Of a stretch of DNA of 64,000 nt, positions 61,717-64,000 are shown piece after piece; the first letter of the stretch is position 1; each line of letters opens with the position of its first letter. This DNA is from Merdimonas sp963929015 (GTDB taxonomy: Bacteria; Bacillota; Clostridia; Lachnospirales; Lachnospiraceae), in NCBI RefSeq assembly GCF_963929015.1, contig NZ_CAWVHE010000001.1, forward strand, positions 1 through 64,000. The letters are read 5' to 3'. The position numbers were made by a program, and so were the translations under genes. The notes under the pieces are model-generated. The model was not told where the DNA came from. It did no database searches and saw only the letters and a list, made by a program, of their open reading frames with translations.

Positions 61717-62465
61717 TTCATTTCCAAAAGGACCGGACAATGGTCCGACCCATAAATATCTGTCAGGATTTTTGCGTCCTCCAGCCTGTCTTTCAGACAC
61801 CGGGACACACAGAAATAATCGATGCGCCATCCCGCATTCTTTTCTCTTGCCCGGAACCGGTAAGACCACCAGGAATAAATCCCTTCCGCATCCGGATAAA
61901 AATAGCGGAACGTATCAATAAACCCGGCTTCCAGAAGCTGGGTAAATTTTCCTCTTTCTTCATCGGTAAAACCAGCGTTTTTCCGGTTTGTCTTTGGATT
62001 TTTCAGATCGATCTCCCGATGTGCCACATTCAGATCTCCGCAGAACACCACCGGCTTTTTCTCCTCCAGCTTTTTCAGGTAGGCAAGGAACGCGTCCTCC
62101 CATTCCATCCGGTAGGAGAGTCTTGCCAGCTCATTCTGTGAGTTTGGAGTATAGACCGTCACAAAATAAAAATCCGGATATTCCAGTGTGATCACCCGGC
62201 CTTCTTTATCATGTTCTTCCACACCAATCCCGTAAGATACGCTCAGCGGTTCTCTCTTTGTGAAAACTGCGGTGCCCGAATATCCTTTTCTCTGGGCATA
62301 GTTCCAATACTGGTAATATCCGGGCGTGTCCAGGGTAAGCTGTCCCTCCTGCATCTTTGACTCCTGAATGCAGAAAATATCTGCGTCAAGCTCCCGGAAC
62401 ACATCCTGAAACCCCTTTTGCACACAGGCCCGGATCCCATTTACATTCCATGAAACAAACCTCAT
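61704..62465 (-). CDS. xth: Exodeoxyribonuclease III
   Basis: 253 residues from the ATG at 62465, seven bases after GGAGG; the open frame to 62528 reads through the truA end and is rejected. EEP-family motifs: SWNVNGIRA, IQESKMQ, VYTPNSQ, GDLNVAHREIDL, RIDYFCVS and the final GSDHCPV. Acts as AP endonuclease and 3'-5' exonuclease in base excision repair. Separated from truA by about 20 bp. Confidence 0.95.
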   Translation of the reverse strand: MRFVSWNVNGIRACVQKGFQDVFRELDADIFCIQESKMQEGQLTLDTPGYYQYWNYAQRKGYSGTAVFTKREPLSVSYGIGVEEHDKEGRVITLEYPDFYFVTVYTPNSQNELARLSYRMEWEDAFLAYLKKLEEKKPVVFCGDLNVAHREIDLKNPKTNRKNAGFTDEERGKFTQLLEAGFIDTFRYFYPDAEGIYSWWSYRFRAREKNAGWRIDYFCVSRCLKDRLEDAKILTDIYGSDHCPVLLEMKEEA

Positions 62466-62484
62466 CCATGTTCCTCCATCTCGT

Positions 62485-63219
62485 TTAGTAATACACCTTC
62501 CGCAGGAAAAGCCCTCTTGCCGGCGCAAGAAATCCCGCCAGGCTCCGGTCCTCTGCAGCGATCACCACCGGCAGCATGGAACCGTCCCGTTTCCCGGATC
62601 CCACCTCCAGGAGCGTCCCTGTCATGATCCGCACCATATGATACAAAAAGCCGGTTCCATAATAGGTGATCCTGACTTTATCTCCGTTACGCACAATCTT
62701 AATATTTGTTACACGCCGTACCGGATCTTTGCAGTCTTTATCATCCGTAAAACTGGTAAAATTCTTCGGCCCAATCAGATACTCCGCCGCATTTCTCATT
62801 GCCTCGATATCCAGTTCCTGGGGATAATGATAGCAGTGCCTGCGGGAAAAAACGTCCGGTTTTTCCCGACAGTCGATGTAATACTCGTACTTTTTTCCCT
62901 TCGCGCTTTTTCTTGCATGAAATCCGTTCCTGACAAGTTCAGCCTTCACAATGCGGATGTCCTCCGGCAGATAGCGGTTCAAAGAGTCCTTAAGCTCTTT
63001 GGTATCATAGAGTCTGGAAAGCCTGACGCTTGCCACCTGCCCTCTGGCATGTACGCCGGCATCCGTGCGCCCTGCGCCGTCTACATGCACCCGGTACCCC
63101 ACCAGTTTGCCGATGCTCCACTCCAGCACAAACTGGATGGTATTGTCCGTGGTTGCCTGGCGTTGCCATCCCTGATATCTGCTGCCATCATAGGAGATGG
63201 TCAATTTATATGTTCTCAT
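62485..63219 (-). CDS. truA: tRNA pseudouridine synthase A, copy 2
   Basis: 244 residues. It starts MRTYKLTISYDGSRYQGWQRQA, catalytic Asp in GAGRTDAGVHARG, and GTGFLYHMVRIMTGTLLEVG. It is clearly divergent from the copy at 47536-48278 (GASRTDSGVHALG there). Two truA-type genes are common in Clostridia; which one modifies positions 38-40 cannot be told. It stands 29 bp after nrdR on the same strand. Confidence 0.95.
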   Translation of the reverse strand: MRTYKLTISYDGSRYQGWQRQATTDNTIQFVLEWSIGKLVGYRVHVDGAGRTDAGVHARGQVASVRLSRLYDTKELKDSLNRYLPEDIRIVKAELVRNGFHARKSAKGKKYEYYIDCREKPDVFSRRHCYHYPQELDIEAMRNAAEYLIGPKNFTSFTDDKDCKDPVRRVTNIKIVRNGDKVRITYYGTGFLYHMVRIMTGTLLEVGSGKRDGSMLPVVIAAEDRSLAGFLAPARGLFLRKVYY

Positions 63220-63248
63220 TTTTTATATCTCACCCAATCTTCAATCCT

Positions 63249-63698
63249 CTACTTCAGGATTTTCTTCAATTCATCCATAAAGGTATTTACATCTTTAAAT
63301 TCCCTGTATACCGATGCAAACCGAACATAGGCGACTTCATCCAGTCCTTTCAGTTCCTCCATTACAATCTCGCCGATCTTGCTGCTTGGAATCTCTTTTG
63401 CCTCCATACTAAAGATCCGGGTCTCGATCCGGTCTACTGCCGCCTGGATCTCCTCTGTGGGAACCGGCCTTTTATAGCAGGCGCGGAGCACACCGTTTTC
63501 GATCTTGTCCCTGCGGTACTGCTCTCTGGTGCTGTCCTTTTTAATCACGATCAGCGGAATCGTCTCCACCTTTTCATAAGTAGTAAACCGCTTGCCGCAC
63601 ACGTCGCAGGAACGGCGTCTTCGGATCGAACTGCCGTCGTCGGCAGGTCTGGAATCTATCACTCTGGTATCCGGATGATTACAATAGGGGCATTTCAT
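63249..63698 (-). CDS. nrdR: Transcriptional repressor NrdR
   Basis: 149 residues, the usual size. The N-terminal zinc ribbon has CPYCNHPDTRVIDSR and RRRSCDVCGKRF. The ATP cone follows (PLIVIKKDSTREQYRRDKIENGVLRACYKRPVP), sensing ATP/dATP. It represses ribonucleotide reductase genes by binding paired NrdR boxes; such boxes lie upstream of nrdD at 57537-57580, about 6 kb downstream of this gene. Confidence 0.96.
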   Translation of the reverse strand: MKCPYCNHPDTRVIDSRPADDGSSIRRRRSCDVCGKRFTTYEKVETIPLIVIKKDSTREQYRRDKIENGVLRACYKRPVPTEEIQAAVDRIETRIFSMEAKEIPSSKIGEIVMEELKGLDEVAYVRFASVYREFKDVNTFMDELKKILK

Positions 63699-63849
63699 TC
63701 TGGTCTTCGTCCTTTCTTCTGATACGCAAATTCATCCTTAAAAACTTGCTGTTTTGTCTGCTTGCATCTGTATAAGTATAAGTATATCTGCCCGCCATAC
63801 AGAAGTCAAACTACTTTTTGTCGCCAATTCTTACTTTTTCATAAAGATC

Positions 63850-64000
63850 TTATTTCTTCTCATGAATCTCTACCAGGATAATGTCAGGCCCGATTTTTCT
63901 TACACAGGCGTAAGGGATCACATACTCCGCTCCGTCGCCGAAAAAACCACTGATCTTCCCACCCTTTGGGACGATCAGCGCTTCTATTTTTCCGCTGCAT
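63850..64000 (-). CDS. YlmC/YmxH family PRC-barrel sporulation protein (partial)
   Basis: The C-terminal 49 residues of a small protein run off the window edge: CSGKIEALIVPKGGKISGFFG, then EYVIPYACVRKIGPDIILVEIHEKK. This is the YlmC/YmxH pattern of one PRC-barrel domain, found in spore-forming Firmicutes. The stop is at 63850. The 151-bp gap to nrdR holds nothing further I can support. Confidence 0.8.
   Translation of the reverse strand, partial: CSGKIEALIVPKGGKISGFFGDGAEYVIPYACVRKIGPDIILVEIHEKK

Overview
The window looks like a chromosomal segment of an anaerobic gut Clostridium-type Firmicute, most likely Lachnospiraceae. Reasons: pyruvate:ferredoxin oxidoreductase, pyruvate phosphate dikinase, ATP-type PEP carboxykinase, a K+-dependent membrane pyrophosphatase, an FprA flavodiiron protein, the anaerobic ribonucleotide reductase pair, Firmicute-style era-yqzL-recO and ecfA1-ecfA2-ecfT-truA orders, a DUF6465 protein, and strong AGGAGG-type ribosome binding sites. 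Base composition is moderate. No rRNA, tRNA, CRISPR array or prophage was seen. Most genes lie on the minus strand.

Layout. 1-2904: an NhaC-type antiporter piece and leuC-leuD, all readable but broken by about fifteen small indels, mostly single-base insertions. 3020-6265: a membrane protein and the feoAB ferrous iron operon with a clear promoter and dyad operator. 6353-16515: PHP protein, pckA, a TM198-like membrane protein, a DUF6465 protein, a metal permease, a phasin-like protein with an ABC1/UbiB kinase, cysK-dgkA, a Gdx-type guanidinium exporter behind a structured leader, and fprA. 16577-17851: a cobalamin riboswitch driving a DUF4430 protein and an ECF S-component. 17963-22076: ppdK and an M18 aminopeptidase. 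22111-23085: an AT-rich REP-associated tyrosine transposase (RAYT) flanked by REP palindromes. 23093-30176: a threonine module (kbl, tdh, two tandem sstT copies) and glycyl-tRNA synthetase. 30294-35149: recO, yqzL-like, era, an M16 protease. 35370-39357: nhaC, glsA and an HTH-Uma2 protein. 39586-45246: nifJ and two COG0523 GTPases. 45447-51327: hppA, truA, ecfT, ecfA2, ecfA1, ppiB. 51406-54934: an ASST-family protein, proC, and a divergent GntR regulator with mirrored operators. 55014-60787: nrdD, nrdG, TetR, acylphosphatase, DUF1848, an HD protein. 60917-64000: an SDR, exonuclease III, a second truA, nrdR and the end of a YlmC/YmxH gene.

How the parts work together. The ECF energizing module (48291-50809) can serve many S-components, so the riboswitch-controlled S-component at 16577 may dock on it for corrinoid uptake. 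NrdR (63249) probably controls nrdD through two boxes at 57537-57580. Threonine imported by SstT can be converted by Tdh and Kbl to glycine and acetyl-CoA. A family of palindromes sharing a GGGACGTAG-type arm occurs at seven or more intergenic places, several acting as gene ends, and the only transposase in the window is the RAYT that probably spreads them.

Single-base insertions, often in homopolymers, also interrupt glsA, hppA, one truA and ecfA1. Removing them gives full-length proteins of the expected size, so they look more like consensus errors than gene decay.
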